From a virus, in IMG/VR virus record IMGVR_UViG_3300048833_000065, positions 1 to 63,103 of that record: 63,103 bases of DNA; one strand, given 5' to 3'. The translations under genes and the position numbers were made by a program. The notes under the pieces were generated by a model, which made no database searches, was not told the DNA's origin, and saw nothing but the letters and a program-made list of their open reading frames with translations. Shown here piece after piece: positions 38,130 to 47,526 of this stretch; position 1 is the stretch's first letter, and each line of letters begins with the position of its first letter.

Positions 38130-38665
38130 TAGGCGGGCCATCCGGCGTTGATATCGATGGCGTCCAGTTCCTCCTTCGTCGTCGTCGCCTCAATGGCGGT
38201 CTTCAATTCCGCCTCGCGGTCGAAGCACGCTTGCACATGGGCGCGCACTGCCATTGCCACGTTGACGATTTGCGCCGCGTCGAGCGTGACGAATTGCCCG
38301 TTGCCCGTCTTCCACTTCATCGTGCCTTGCGGGTCCATCTGCGCGCCGACGACTGCGCCGATGTACTTGGTCTGGCTCACCGCGTCGGTCGCGAGCGGCA
38401 TTCCGGCGAAGGTGGTGCCGCTGGTTTCCTTCTGCCAGCGCAACTCGGCCAGCTTCTCTAGCTTGCGTTCCTTGAACTGCTCAAACGTCGGAAGCGCCGT
38501 GCGGATCACCCACTTGTCGTTCTCTATGCCTTCAAAAGCAGTCTCGCCGTACTCGCGGAGAACGTCGAGCCACATGAAATTCTTGTGCGGAATGTCGGCG
38601 GGCTTCTCCGCGTAGTTGCGAATTTCCTTGAAAGCCCCGTCGATCAAAAGAGCATATTCGGTCAT
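38129..38665 (-). CDS. DUF4376 tail protein, fibre assembly type
   Basis: A 178-residue protein. LEKLAELRWQKETSGTTFAG, ATDAVSQTKYIGAVVGAQMD and VTLDAAQIVNVAMAVRAHVQ are the DUF4376 signature found in tail-fibre-associated proteins. It lies directly after the fibre genes. Confidence 0.85.
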   Translation of the reverse strand: MTEYALLIDGAFKEIRNYAEKPADIPHKNFMWLDVLREYGETAFEGIENDKWVIRTALPTFEQFKERKLEKLAELRWQKETSGTTFAGMPLATDAVSQTKYIGAVVGAQMDPQGTMKWKTGNGQFVTLDAAQIVNVAMAVRAHVQACFDREAELKTAIEATTTKEELDAIDINAGWPA

Positions 38666-38680
38666 GGCGTTTTCCTATCC

Positions 38681-40006
38681 TTAGAAGCCAAGCGTCCAAG
38701 CAGCATGGTCCCAAGTGGCTGACATACTGTTCCACGGTGGTCCATCCGGCGATGGACCGCCGCTCGTGTAATACATCCAAATATAACTGTCGGGGTTTGA
38801 ACTCCCGCAGTTCTCGACGGCGACCTCCCACCATTGTTTTTCCCACGGCTCGTCGGCTGTGGTGGACGATGTGACGCGACCGCCAGCAACCGCGATCCCC
38901 AAATTCATCGGCATCGTCGCGGATGGCCAATAAATATTTCCAGTATCGACTGTCGGGCCAGCGACATTCGGTGGTGTTGAAAAGCCTCCAGTGAACCGTG
39001 CGGAGCAATGCCGCATCGTGGTTGCAGACGCACTTGCCGTCACCGTGATCGTCGCGCCTTCCGTTCCGTCTGCAATGCGCCAGCCGACCGTTGCAGAGCC
39101 GTACTCGCCAGCGTTGGCGTCTCCTGCCTCATTCCATCCTGCGGGCCATGTGTAGGAGCGGTTATCGCGGCACCCAATCGCCGCAACGAGAAGGTCGCCA
39201 ACCTGAATGCCAGACGGAAGACTTACGACCGCCGATGCTGTGTTTGACGACTGCGATGTTGCGGTGCCAGTTAGGACAGCCGTGTTAAACGAGTTGATGA
39301 AGTTGGCAGGACGAAGCGCGAGCGAGTAAGCAATACGACTGTTGCCGCTCAAGTTGGTGAACTGAGCAGGATCGAATGATCCCTCCTTCCAATCAAGCAA
39401 GTGCGCCATTGCCACGGAGGCACTGTATGTGTCCGATGATGACGCATGGATGAGGCCGTCCATGTTGGAAATAGTGACACCGCTTGTGGTTCCTTCGACC
39501 GCGCCACAGGCAACGATGGCGGAACCGGGTGTGATCGGCGTGATCGCCAGAGCATTCGCGTTGCCAGAGGTCGATAGAGAAGATCGCGTAGGTTTGACGT
39601 CAAACGGAGCGTTTCGGTCAACCCCACGGAACACCTTGAGCGCCATTGCTTGAGCGTTGGTGGCGAGGCCGGAAGCCTCTACAGTTATCTGCGTGAGTGC
39701 ATCAACGAACCCATATTGCAGCATCGCTGTAATATCCGGCGAAGAAGAAGTCGCAGCATCAACGTATGCGAGTTTTAGTTCTGGCGAATAAACATCTGAT
39801 GAACCTTCGTCGCCCGCGCCGCCATAAAAGACAATGAAGTCATCGGGGAGGGCGACGGTATCAATTCCTCCGGTCAGTCCGCTCAAGGACATGGTTGTGA
39901 CGCCGCTCGTTGCGCCCGCGCGCGTCGCAGTCCTTCCGCCGACATACTCGACCTTGCCGCTGAAACCTCCAGCGCCGAAGCCGATCAACTGATTGAGCCT
40001 GAGCAT
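38681..40006 (-). CDS. putative tail fibre/tip protein, 441 aa
   Basis: A beta-rich Ser/Thr/Ala protein with two related halves, each containing a Y(S/T)-W-P or V-A-C-G motif (ITPGSAIVACGAVEG; GDLLVAAIGCRDNRSYTWPA). The nucleotide sequence is somewhat less GC-rich than its neighbours. It sits between the HxH fibre gene and the DUF4376 gene, so it is probably part of the host-recognition apparatus. Confidence 0.65.
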   Translation of the reverse strand: MLRLNQLIGFGAGGFSGKVEYVGGRTATRAGATSGVTTMSLSGLTGGIDTVALPDDFIVFYGGAGDEGSSDVYSPELKLAYVDAATSSSPDITAMLQYGFVDALTQITVEASGLATNAQAMALKVFRGVDRNAPFDVKPTRSSLSTSGNANALAITPITPGSAIVACGAVEGTTSGVTISNMDGLIHASSSDTYSASVAMAHLLDWKEGSFDPAQFTNLSGNSRIAYSLALRPANFINSFNTAVLTGTATSQSSNTASAVVSLPSGIQVGDLLVAAIGCRDNRSYTWPAGWNEAGDANAGEYGSATVGWRIADGTEGATITVTASASATTMRHCSARFTGGFSTPPNVAGPTVDTGNIYWPSATMPMNLGIAVAGGRVTSSTTADEPWEKQWWEVAVENCGSSNPDSYIWMYYTSGGPSPDGPPWNSMSATWDHAAWTLGF

Positions 40007-40009
40007 GGA

Positions 40010-41062
40010 TCAATCGTCCTTCGCGGCGTTGGTGGTGAAGGTGATCGTCACGCCGAGAAGATGAGCATCAACTGCCATCGTGTCGGAGCCGTCGGCAGGA
40101 TCGCGGTAGAACTCGAAATAAACCACGTCGCCTTCGGCCATCGTGTTGCCGATGGTAATGGTGGAGGTGAATGCGGTCTTGTACTGGTTGCCCGTCGTGC
40201 CGCCTGTGTCCGCGACCTCCTGCTCCGTTCCCCATGCGCCGTCAAGCGCCTCGTTGTCGCCCACGGCGCGAGCGCGAGCGCCCCATGTCACGCCGAAGTT
40301 TACCGTGGTCGCCGGATGCTTCCAAATGAACTCGACCTCGACGCCGACGCTCTCATTCATGCCCTTCGGCATTCTGACGCGAGCCTGAACCGCTTCGCTC
40401 GTCGCGGCATCGAACGCCCAATAGCCCGCCATCACATCGTTGGTGGCAAGCTCATCCTTGGCATAGGACGCGCCATTGGTGGCGCGAGCAGTCATCGCCT
40501 CAGCCGGAATGCTGATTGTCTGCTTACCGACGATGGCGGTCAGTGCCGCCTTCTCATCAAGAGCCGTCTGCAAGCCTGTCACGTTGGCGATGGTGTGCGT
40601 ATGCGATGCCGCCGCGTAGGAGCCAGCCGCTTGCTTGCCATCCAAGGCGGTCTGCAATCCGGTCACGTCGGAGATTGCGTGCGAGTGCGAGCCAAGGCGA
40701 GCGCCCGCAATCGTTCCGGTCGCCACCATTGAGCCGTCGAAGACAACGGGAACCCACTCAGTAGAAACATAGCGAAGGAACATGCCACTCGTTGGAGAGG
40801 CAGCATTGACGTCGGTCAGGCTGTTAAGCGTGAAGGTCGCGCTGGATGAGAGCTTGCCGTCAAGTGCCGCTTGCAGACCAGACACGTCTCCGATGACGTG
40901 ACCGTGGCCCGCCGCCGCCTTGCCGCTCATACTTGTGAACAGCGAGGCCACATCAACGTCGATGGCCTCAAGCGCCGCTATGATGCGGAGCGCATCCTCA
41001 TCCAGAAAGTTGTCGGGATGAGGAAGCTGATAGCTCCGGTTCGTCGTGATGTTCGTTGGCAT
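40010..41062 (-). CDS. tail fibre with HxH metal-binding repeats, 350 aa
   Basis: The N-terminus (SYQLPHPDNFLDEDALRIIA) resembles fibre attachment domains. Three repeats follow, each with an H-x-H pair: GHGHVIGDVSGLQAALDGK, SHSHAISDVTGLQTALDGK and SHTHTIANVTGLQTALDEK. Such repeats form iron- or zinc-binding triple helices in T4 gp12-like and P2-like fibres. The C-terminal beta domain (about 190-345) would bind the receptor. Confidence 0.85.
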   Translation of the reverse strand: MPTNITTNRSYQLPHPDNFLDEDALRIIAALEAIDVDVASLFTSMSGKAAAGHGHVIGDVSGLQAALDGKLSSSATFTLNSLTDVNAASPTSGMFLRYVSTEWVPVVFDGSMVATGTIAGARLGSHSHAISDVTGLQTALDGKQAAGSYAAASHTHTIANVTGLQTALDEKAALTAIVGKQTISIPAEAMTARATNGASYAKDELATNDVMAGYWAFDAATSEAVQARVRMPKGMNESVGVEVEFIWKHPATTVNFGVTWGARARAVGDNEALDGAWGTEQEVADTGGTTGNQYKTAFTSTITIGNTMAEGDVVYFEFYRDPADGSDTMAVDAHLLGVTITFTTNAAKDD

Positions 41063-41075
41063 CGGTTATCTCTCC

Positions 41076-44000
41076 TTAGATCGAGACGGCGCGGAGGTCT
41101 TGAATGGAAGGACGCGCGGCTGGCGATCCGGTAAGCGTGATCTTCATGCGGCCCTGCACTGCGGTGAGCGGATCGACGCGGTACTCGCGCTCAATCCATC
41201 CGAAGTCCAAGACCTCGCTCGCCTCAAGGTCCGCGCTCGTCCAATCATCGTCTGCCTTGTCGAAGGCAACGGCCACCGTCGAACCTGACGGAAGCCAGAG
41301 CTTGAGGAAGGCAGAGAGCCGGATTGCCGTTCCCATCTTGAAGGCGCGCGAGACATAGGTCGCGCTTGTCGCGATCTCACCCGCCACGAAGATCAAGCCG
41401 GGATAGAGAACAGGCGAGAGCTTTTCCGTTCCGGTGAACTTGGCGCGAAGCGTCACCGTCTCGGTGACAAACTCATCCATCTCCCAATTCTGATTGGGAT
41501 GAAGAAGTTTCTTTGATGTATCCGCGCGCTCAATCTCGAACAGGAGCGTCGTATCCTCTGACGGCAGCAAGGTCGCCGCGCGCACAAGAAGATCGGATGC
41601 GGTGTTGAGGTTGAACGTGCCGAAGCTGATCGTCTTCGTCGTCGGAGAGAACTTGCACGCCACAAGCTGGAAGGTCAGGTCTTCCTTCTGGTGCGCCGTC
41701 CACGCTGTTGCGGTCGAGGACGAGAGCAGCATGCCGACAAGATAGGGCTGCGCGCCAACATACTCCTGCGCCACAGGATCGAAGCCACCGATCTCGGCGG
41801 TCGCGAGCGCGTGATCGTCATCATCCGTGCGGACGATGAAGGCATATTCGATGCCGCTCTTTACATAGACGGGAGACGTGAAGCGAACCTCTACCCATTC
41901 GCCAACCACTGCGGTCGTTATGTCGGTGAAGTCCTGCGCGATGCTCTCGCCTGTCGGGAAGCCATGCTCCGTCTTCACAAGCTCGACAAGAATGCCCTTC
42001 GACTTGTCACCGAAGGCGGCGAACTTGAGATTGATGCCAGCAAGGAAACGATCTTCCGGCAATGTGAAGGACTGCGCGACGGGGTCTTTGACAGGAACGC
42101 CCCTTGGATTGTTGACGATGATATTCGGCAAGCCGCTGCCGCCGCCACTAGGACGCGGCGCGGCGGTGACTGTCGTGGTGCGCGTGATGATGCGCGTCAG
42201 CGTCGTGGTGCGCATGATGTTCTCAAGGTCATAGTACCCTTGCGAAACAAAGAGGGCTTGCGCCCAGGAGCCGCCCATGCCTTCGGCATAGACCATGACA
42301 CGGCCTGTCGGCATGTTCGCCGGGACCGTAAAGCTGCCAGCGATCTGCCCACTGCCGTTTGCCGTCTGCGTTCCGGGCGGCTTAACGTCGATGCCGCCGA
42401 AGTCCAGCGTCTTCAATTCCTCACCAACGGCGAAGCCTTCGATGGTGAACAGGATTTCGATCTGCCGCATGAGCGGCGAAAGCTGAACGCTCTCGCCCAC
42501 GAAATCCTCTTCGACCGAAACCTGTTCGCGGACGGACGTCGTGGTCGTGGTGCCGGGATTGCTGCCTGTCACCTGACGATTGACGGTCTGTGTCACCTGC
42601 TGAGTGACAAAGCTTTCCGCAATCGACGTCTCAGGCTGGTCAACCCAAAAGTCTACTGGCGGCTCAATCTTGAGAGACGCGGGAAGAAGCTCGTAGGAGT
42701 TATATGGATTGATCTTGATCTGCCCGGTAATAAGCGGCTGCGAGACGACGACTTCCTCCGTGAAGTCAAGAAGAGCGGGAGCCGCGAGCGTCGGATAGAA
42801 GAACGTCGGATCAATCGGCAACTGCATGGAGCCTTGGAAGACCGCCGCGTTCTGCGTCTCGCCCGCGTCGCGATAGTAATCATGGATGAGCGGGTCAACG
42901 AACACGCCCTTCTTTGCGACAGGCTCGCGGTTGTCGATATCGTTCCGCAACCGCTCAAGACCGAGAAGGTCGAGCATGTCGATCATGCGCCGATACATGC
43001 GGTCGATCTTCGTGAAGTGATAGGAGCGGACGCCGATGTTCTTGACGGTCGGCTTGCCCATCCAATTGTTCTCGATCACCGCAAGCGGCAGGAGCGTGAC
43101 CGGAGCAATGGGCGGCTGCGGAGCAACCCGCATCGACGTGCCTTTGACATAGGCCGGGAGGCCAAGCTCGTTGAGGCACAGGATATCGACGCGCGGCATC
43201 TTCCAATCGTAGCCGAGAAGCACGGTCGTTCCGGTCACACCGCCCGAGAGCGTGACCGTCGTCGCCGTCTGCGAGACGGGAGTCACCGCGTCGAGATAGC
43301 GATAGGTCACGTCATAGGACGAGCCGCTGCTCGGTTCGATGCCACCCGGCGACCAGTTCACCGTGTCGTTGACGAGCGTGTAATCGTCTCCCGGCGTGTA
43401 AGTCGTGCCGCCCTGCACCACTTCAATGATCGACGTGACAGACGAGTTCGGAAGTGCGTCGGCGCTGTTCGTCGTTCCCTTGGTGATCGTCTGCGTCACT
43501 TCCTTGGTGACGATGGCGACGTTGAGCGTCGCAATGGGCGGATGGCGAACCGAGATCACCGCATTGCCAGAGCCGCCGTTCTCGAAGGTGTGCGCCTCGG
43601 CGGCGATCACCTCAATGTCCCAATCTTCTTCCTCGCGATGAATGATCGCGGCGTCGCGGCTGCGCTTGAAGCCATAGATATTTGCCACACCCGCTTCGAT
43701 GGAGAAGACCTGATCGGTTCCGACCTTGCCCATTGCCGTGACGCGGCAACCTTCCACGATGTAGGAGCCGTGAGCGTCGCGGTCATAAGTGGCGAGCGCC
43801 GCGTTGACGCCTGTCAGTTGCGGCGGCGGGGTCTGGTCGACCACCACGCCGTCCTTGAGCAGATAGACGGCGATCAGGTCGCCGTCTTCCTCATCGCCAT
43901 CCCATCCCCATTCAATCGCCTCGCTCTCGCGCGCGGCACCCGGCTCGCCTTCCGCTTCCGTACCAGGGTGAAGGCCGACGAGCGTCGGGTCTTCGATCTC

Positions 44001-44363
44001 GGTGACAATCGTGCTGTTCAGCCGAATGCCGACAGTGACGTTGCCCTCCATCGGCACGCTGTTGATGGTTTTGCCAGCGACCACGCGCACGTCGCCGCGC
44101 GCATAGATGGTTCCCGGCGCGAGGATCACGGTCCCGGTCAGGGGATCGACAAGAATGTCCGCGCCGCTGATCCGGTCGCCATCCTTCGCCACAAGATCGG
44201 AGTTCCGCTTGCCGCGTGCTTCGATGATCGACTGCGCCTCATTGAGTTCCGCGCCCTGTGCGAGCTTGTCCTCGCGAAAGATGACGCGCGCCCAATCGGG
44301 ATTATCGGGCGACCGATCATAGGCGGCAGCAACACCAGACGGATGATTGAAGGGAGCGGGCAT
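41076..44363 (-). CDS. DUF4815 baseplate/tail protein, 1095 aa
   Basis: Begins FNHPSGVAAAYDRSPDNPDW and FREDKLAQGAELNEAQSIIE, the DUF4815 domain found in large contractile-tail proteins. A long beta-rich body follows, including GSGLPNIIVNNPRGVPVKDP and FRLPEDRFLAGINLKFAAFG-type motifs (here FTLPEDRFLAGINLKF). It occupies the position of gene H, the tail fibre, in P2. It probably links baseplate and fibres. Confidence 0.82.
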   Translation of the reverse strand: MPAPFNHPSGVAAAYDRSPDNPDWARVIFREDKLAQGAELNEAQSIIEARGKRNSDLVAKDGDRISGADILVDPLTGTVILAPGTIYARGDVRVVAGKTINSVPMEGNVTVGIRLNSTIVTEIEDPTLVGLHPGTEAEGEPGAARESEAIEWGWDGDEEDGDLIAVYLLKDGVVVDQTPPPQLTGVNAALATYDRDAHGSYIVEGCRVTAMGKVGTDQVFSIEAGVANIYGFKRSRDAAIIHREEEDWDIEVIAAEAHTFENGGSGNAVISVRHPPIATLNVAIVTKEVTQTITKGTTNSADALPNSSVTSIIEVVQGGTTYTPGDDYTLVNDTVNWSPGGIEPSSGSSYDVTYRYLDAVTPVSQTATTVTLSGGVTGTTVLLGYDWKMPRVDILCLNELGLPAYVKGTSMRVAPQPPIAPVTLLPLAVIENNWMGKPTVKNIGVRSYHFTKIDRMYRRMIDMLDLLGLERLRNDIDNREPVAKKGVFVDPLIHDYYRDAGETQNAAVFQGSMQLPIDPTFFYPTLAAPALLDFTEEVVVSQPLITGQIKINPYNSYELLPASLKIEPPVDFWVDQPETSIAESFVTQQVTQTVNRQVTGSNPGTTTTTSVREQVSVEEDFVGESVQLSPLMRQIEILFTIEGFAVGEELKTLDFGGIDVKPPGTQTANGSGQIAGSFTVPANMPTGRVMVYAEGMGGSWAQALFVSQGYYDLENIMRTTTLTRIITRTTTVTAAPRPSGGGSGLPNIIVNNPRGVPVKDPVAQSFTLPEDRFLAGINLKFAAFGDKSKGILVELVKTEHGFPTGESIAQDFTDITTAVVGEWVEVRFTSPVYVKSGIEYAFIVRTDDDDHALATAEIGGFDPVAQEYVGAQPYLVGMLLSSSTATAWTAHQKEDLTFQLVACKFSPTTKTISFGTFNLNTASDLLVRAATLLPSEDTTLLFEIERADTSKKLLHPNQNWEMDEFVTETVTLRAKFTGTEKLSPVLYPGLIFVAGEIATSATYVSRAFKMGTAIRLSAFLKLWLPSGSTVAVAFDKADDDWTSADLEASEVLDFGWIEREYRVDPLTAVQGRMKITLTGSPAARPSIQDLRAVSI

Positions 44364-44373
44364 TCAAAACCTC

Positions 44374-45489
44374 CTAAGCGATACGGAGCAGCGCGCGGCA
44401 ACGCTCGCGCACAGTCCGTCCAAATTCGATAGCGTCAGTCTTCTCGACGGCAACGGTGCCGCCCGTGAGTTCATCCGGCTCGGCCCACAAGAGGCCGGGG
44501 CGCGTGGTGTCGACCAGCGTTGCGCCCAATCTGATCTGCCACTTTGCGGCGGTCGATCCGAAGCCATCGCCAAAGTCCGTCATCGCCTCAAAGTAAAGGC
44601 CCGTTGCATCGGCGGTCGCTGGCTCGCGCATCGCGCTTCCGACGCGATAAGGTGCGCCCTGACCGGACGGCTTGACAGGTCGCCAGACGCGGGCGCGCCG
44701 ATGGCCTATCACGTTGTCGTCGGCATCAAGGAAAGTCGCCCACGCCGACATTGCAGCAAGGTCATCGATGATAAGAACGCGGCGTTCCTGTTCGCCAAGC
44801 TCGCGCCATGTGACGTGAGGCCAAACGACATTCTCCCATGTGTAAGGCCGCTCGTTCGTCACTTCACCGATCCAAACGCCGAGAGCAGTCAGTTCTGCCT
44901 CGGTCATCGTGTGGTCGAGTTCATAGATGCGACCGAAGGACCACTTCGCACCACCCGCGCGGATGCGAGCGCCGGAGTAGGACGACCAGAGCGAACCGCT
45001 CCACTTCTTCCATCCATACTCGGTCGCTCGCACGTCATAGGTCCGATATCCACGCCAGAAGTGCGAGCGGATCGGGACCGAAAGCTGAGTGATGCCTTCG
45101 ATCTGAAAGAGGTCCGGTTCTTCGTCGTCGCGGACACGGTCAAGCTCAAGCTGGAACAGGTGCCAGCGGGTGCGGCGGATCGGTGCTTCCTCTATCGTTC
45201 CGGCGTAGCCGACCCAATCAAGGCCGCGCGCAATCGCATCTGGTGTGCCGCGCACACGCTGCCAATCGATGCCCTCATCGATCAACTCATAAAGGTTCGG
45301 AACGTAGGGGGTGAGTTCGCCCAGGCCATACTCATAGACGAGAAACGGAAGCCACGGCGGCGGTGTGCCGATGAGCTTGATGCCTCTTATCTGCGTGACC
45401 GGAACATCAAGCCTGACGGCTGGATTGGACGCGAGAGAGAATGCCTTCTCAAGCTCCGTCGCGTTCTGCGGAAGCAGATGCTCAGTCAT
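44374..45489 (-). CDS. I: baseplate wedge protein I (P2 gpI-like), extended
   Basis: A 371-residue protein. The N-terminal ~170 residues match phage tail protein I (ATELEKAFSLASNPAVRLDV, PWLPFLVYEYGLGELTPYV, RGTPDAIARGLDWVGY). P2 gpI is about 176 residues; here a further ~195 residues of beta-rich sequence are added. It is directly downstream of gpJ as in P2. Confidence 0.88.
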   Translation of the reverse strand: MTEHLLPQNATELEKAFSLASNPAVRLDVPVTQIRGIKLIGTPPPWLPFLVYEYGLGELTPYVPNLYELIDEGIDWQRVRGTPDAIARGLDWVGYAGTIEEAPIRRTRWHLFQLELDRVRDDEEPDLFQIEGITQLSVPIRSHFWRGYRTYDVRATEYGWKKWSGSLWSSYSGARIRAGGAKWSFGRIYELDHTMTEAELTALGVWIGEVTNERPYTWENVVWPHVTWRELGEQERRVLIIDDLAAMSAWATFLDADDNVIGHRRARVWRPVKPSGQGAPYRVGSAMREPATADATGLYFEAMTDFGDGFGSTAAKWQIRLGATLVDTTRPGLLWAEPDELTGGTVAVEKTDAIEFGRTVRERCRALLRIA

Positions 45490-46346
45490 CAGTAGTTCCG
45501 CCCCGCGACCGTGAGCGTGACCGTGCCGATGGCGATGGCCTCACTCGGCGCGGCGATGACGTCGGCGCTCGGCGTCGAGATGGCGACCTTATAGACGCCA
45601 GCGCGCATGAGCCTTGCGGTAAGCCACGAAAGCGTCATGTCGAAACCAAGGCCGCGCTCCGCAAGCCATTCGGCGCGGAGAGCCGCCTCGATATCCGAAA
45701 GGATGCTCGCGGACGCATTCGGCAAGAGCGTGAGTGTCGCCGTGATGTTCTGGACCTTCTGCACCGCAGCCGTGACGAGGATCGTATCGTTGACCATGCG
45801 GACGTCGGCGGCGGTCAGGTGTTCCTCGACTTCCTGCAACATGGCTGGATCAGGCACGCCGTTATTGTCGGTCGCGAAGATGGCGCAACGAACGAGCGGC
45901 GAGGTTCCCTCGCGCCAGACCACGGCGTCGGCCACGCGCACGTTCGCTGACATGGCAACGAAGCGATAGCGAGGCTCCGTGCCGCCTGTTGAGCGCCCAC
46001 GGATGGCGAGGATCGTGCGCGCGCGAAGCCTTGCGTCGTCTTCGCCGGGAAGGCGCGTGACGTCGTAGAACGCCGCAAGGTGGTCGAGATCGGCGTTGAT
46101 GGCAAAGGCGAGAAGGTTCGCGCGGGCTGCATCATTGACGCGGGCGCGGAGCATCATCTCGCGATAGGCGAAGACCTCGATCAGCTTGCGCGCTGGCTCG
46201 CTCTCAAGATCAACCACGCCGACGATGGCCGGGAAGCGCGCGACAAGATCGTCGCGCATGAGCGTGACAAGCGCCTCGTAATCGACCGTTTCGATCACGT
46301 CGGGCTTTGCGAGGACCGAAAGGTCAATGGCGGTGTCGTGGCTCAT
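45489..46346 (-). CDS. J: baseplate protein J
   Basis: A 285-residue baseplate J-like protein. Landmarks are VIETVDYEALVTLMRDDLVA, AARANLLAFAINADLDHLAA, LPGEDDARLRARTILAIRG and GTEPRYRFVAMSANVRVADA. It is a wedge component. It overlaps gpI by 1 nt and gpW/gp25 by 4 nt. Confidence 0.92.
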   Translation of the reverse strand: MSHDTAIDLSVLAKPDVIETVDYEALVTLMRDDLVARFPAIVGVVDLESEPARKLIEVFAYREMMLRARVNDAARANLLAFAINADLDHLAAFYDVTRLPGEDDARLRARTILAIRGRSTGGTEPRYRFVAMSANVRVADAVVWREGTSPLVRCAIFATDNNGVPDPAMLQEVEEHLTAADVRMVNDTILVTAAVQKVQNITATLTLLPNASASILSDIEAALRAEWLAERGLGFDMTLSWLTARLMRAGVYKVAISTPSADVIAAPSEAIAIGTVTLTVAGRNY

Positions 46347-46759
46347 TCACTCCGCTCCAATTGCGTCATGCCGTTGCGGCCCGATGTTCCGAAGACGCGC
46401 CGCGCGCCTTCGACGGTGAAGTCTCCGAAGGCCGCGCGCGGGCGATACTCGCCGTCCATGTAGAAATGAAACTGACCGTCGCGCGTCACTTTGAGCGCGA
46501 TGATCTGTGTGACACGGAAGCGCGGCTCCCATTGCTCTATCGGCGCGAGAAGCTCTTGGAAGTAGCTTGTCACCTCGCGCGGCGTGATGTTGCGACCGAG
46601 AAGGTTGCTCACGTTGGAGCCGTACCACTCGCGCATGATCCGCTCACCGAAGCGCGTCGTGAAAATGTCCTCCAAGGATTGAAGGACATGCTCCCAATCG
46701 GTGATCGTTCCGCCCGAGTAGCGATCAAGGCCAATGGACGGACTGACAAGCTGCATCAT
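46343..46759 (-). CDS. W: baseplate wedge protein W (gp25-like)
   Basis: A 138-residue GPW/gp25 family protein with VLQSLEDIFTTRFGERIMRE and WYGSNVSNLLGRNITPREVT, the lysozyme-fold wedge protein that initiates the sheath. The position between V and J is the P2 order. Confidence 0.9.
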   Translation of the reverse strand: MMQLVSPSIGLDRYSGGTITDWEHVLQSLEDIFTTRFGERIMREWYGSNVSNLLGRNITPREVTSYFQELLAPIEQWEPRFRVTQIIALKVTRDGQFHFYMDGEYRPRAAFGDFTVEGARRVFGTSGRNGMTQLERSE

Positions 46760-46762
46760 GAA

Positions 46763-46933
46763 TTACTGCGCCAGGCTCTTGAGCCAGTCCGCCGCCATAA
46801 CGAGAAGGCCAGCGAGCAGCGCGGCGAGCGCGCCGATGCCCTTCCACCAATCCATGCCGTTCTGCGTCCACGACTTCCAGACGATGTAGATCACGCCGAC
46901 GATGATCAGCAGTCCCGCAAGATAGGAAAGCAT
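46763..46933 (-). CDS. small membrane protein within baseplate cluster, 56 aa
   Basis: MLSYLAGLLIIVGVIYIVWK is one transmembrane helix and GIGALAALLAGLLVMAADWL a second. The ATG at 46933 is favoured by a GGAGGAAG ribosome-binding site. It is inserted between gpV and gpW, where P2 has no gene. An inner-membrane role during assembly or lysis is possible. Confidence 0.68.
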   Translation of the reverse strand: MLSYLAGLLIIVGVIYIVWKSWTQNGMDWWKGIGALAALLAGLLVMAADWLKSLAQ

Positions 46934-46947
46934 TTCTTCCTCCATTT

Positions 46948-47523
46948 CTATTCGACCGGGACGCCTGTCTGCCCGTTGCCGGGTTCGACGTCCTTGTGCT
47001 TGTGATCCTTGCCGATGTTCTTGTCCTCGTGTTCGATCCGACCGCCTTCGGTCTTGATCCCGCTGCCGCTGATCGTATGCGTGACGCCACCGATGGTGAT
47101 CTTCACATGAGCGCCTGTGATTTCGAGAGTGCAGCCGCCGACAACAACCCGGCAAAGGTCGTCCTTGATGGTGGCGCGGACATTGCCATAGGTCAGCACA
47201 TTCTCGTCGCCGTTGCTGCTCGGGCTTGGGTTCTGGTTCGACCAGTGCATCGGCAAGGCGACGGCTTGCGCCCAATCACCAGTGGGCGCGATGGTTGACA
47301 TTTGCTGGCCCTTGGTCGGCGGTGTGTGGACCTTCAACGCTCCCGCGATCTGCGCGTAGGGAACCCAAGGCGAAAGGAAAGGACCGTCCTCGCCCTCCCC
47401 GAACTTGAGGCGAACGATCTGCTTTGCCGGATCGACTTCCTCGACCGTGCCGTGGCGCATGACGCCAGAGAAGCGGCGCTCAAGATCAGCGACGCGGGAC
47501 GCGAGTTCGACCAGTTCCCGCAT
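46948..47523 (-). CDS. V: baseplate spike protein V
   Basis: A 191-residue gpV-type spike. The N-terminal OB domain includes HGTVEEVDPAKQIVRLKFGE and SPWVPYAQIAGALKVHTPPT. A triple beta-helix follows, and the end has KDHKHKDV, an H-x-H set that binds an iron ion at the spike tip in P2 gpV. It is the membrane-piercing tip. Confidence 0.92.
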   Translation of the reverse strand: MRELVELASRVADLERRFSGVMRHGTVEEVDPAKQIVRLKFGEGEDGPFLSPWVPYAQIAGALKVHTPPTKGQQMSTIAPTGDWAQAVALPMHWSNQNPSPSSNGDENVLTYGNVRATIKDDLCRVVVGGCTLEITGAHVKITIGGVTHTISGSGIKTEGGRIEHEDKNIGKDHKHKDVEPGNGQTGVPVE

Positions 47524-47526
47524 CGC

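Noticed and set aside
41691-44432. A 913-codon plus-strand frame opposite the DUF4815 gene
   Set aside because: The minus strand has clear family motifs and overlaps neighbours in operon fashion; the plus frame has no domain and ends inside another gene.
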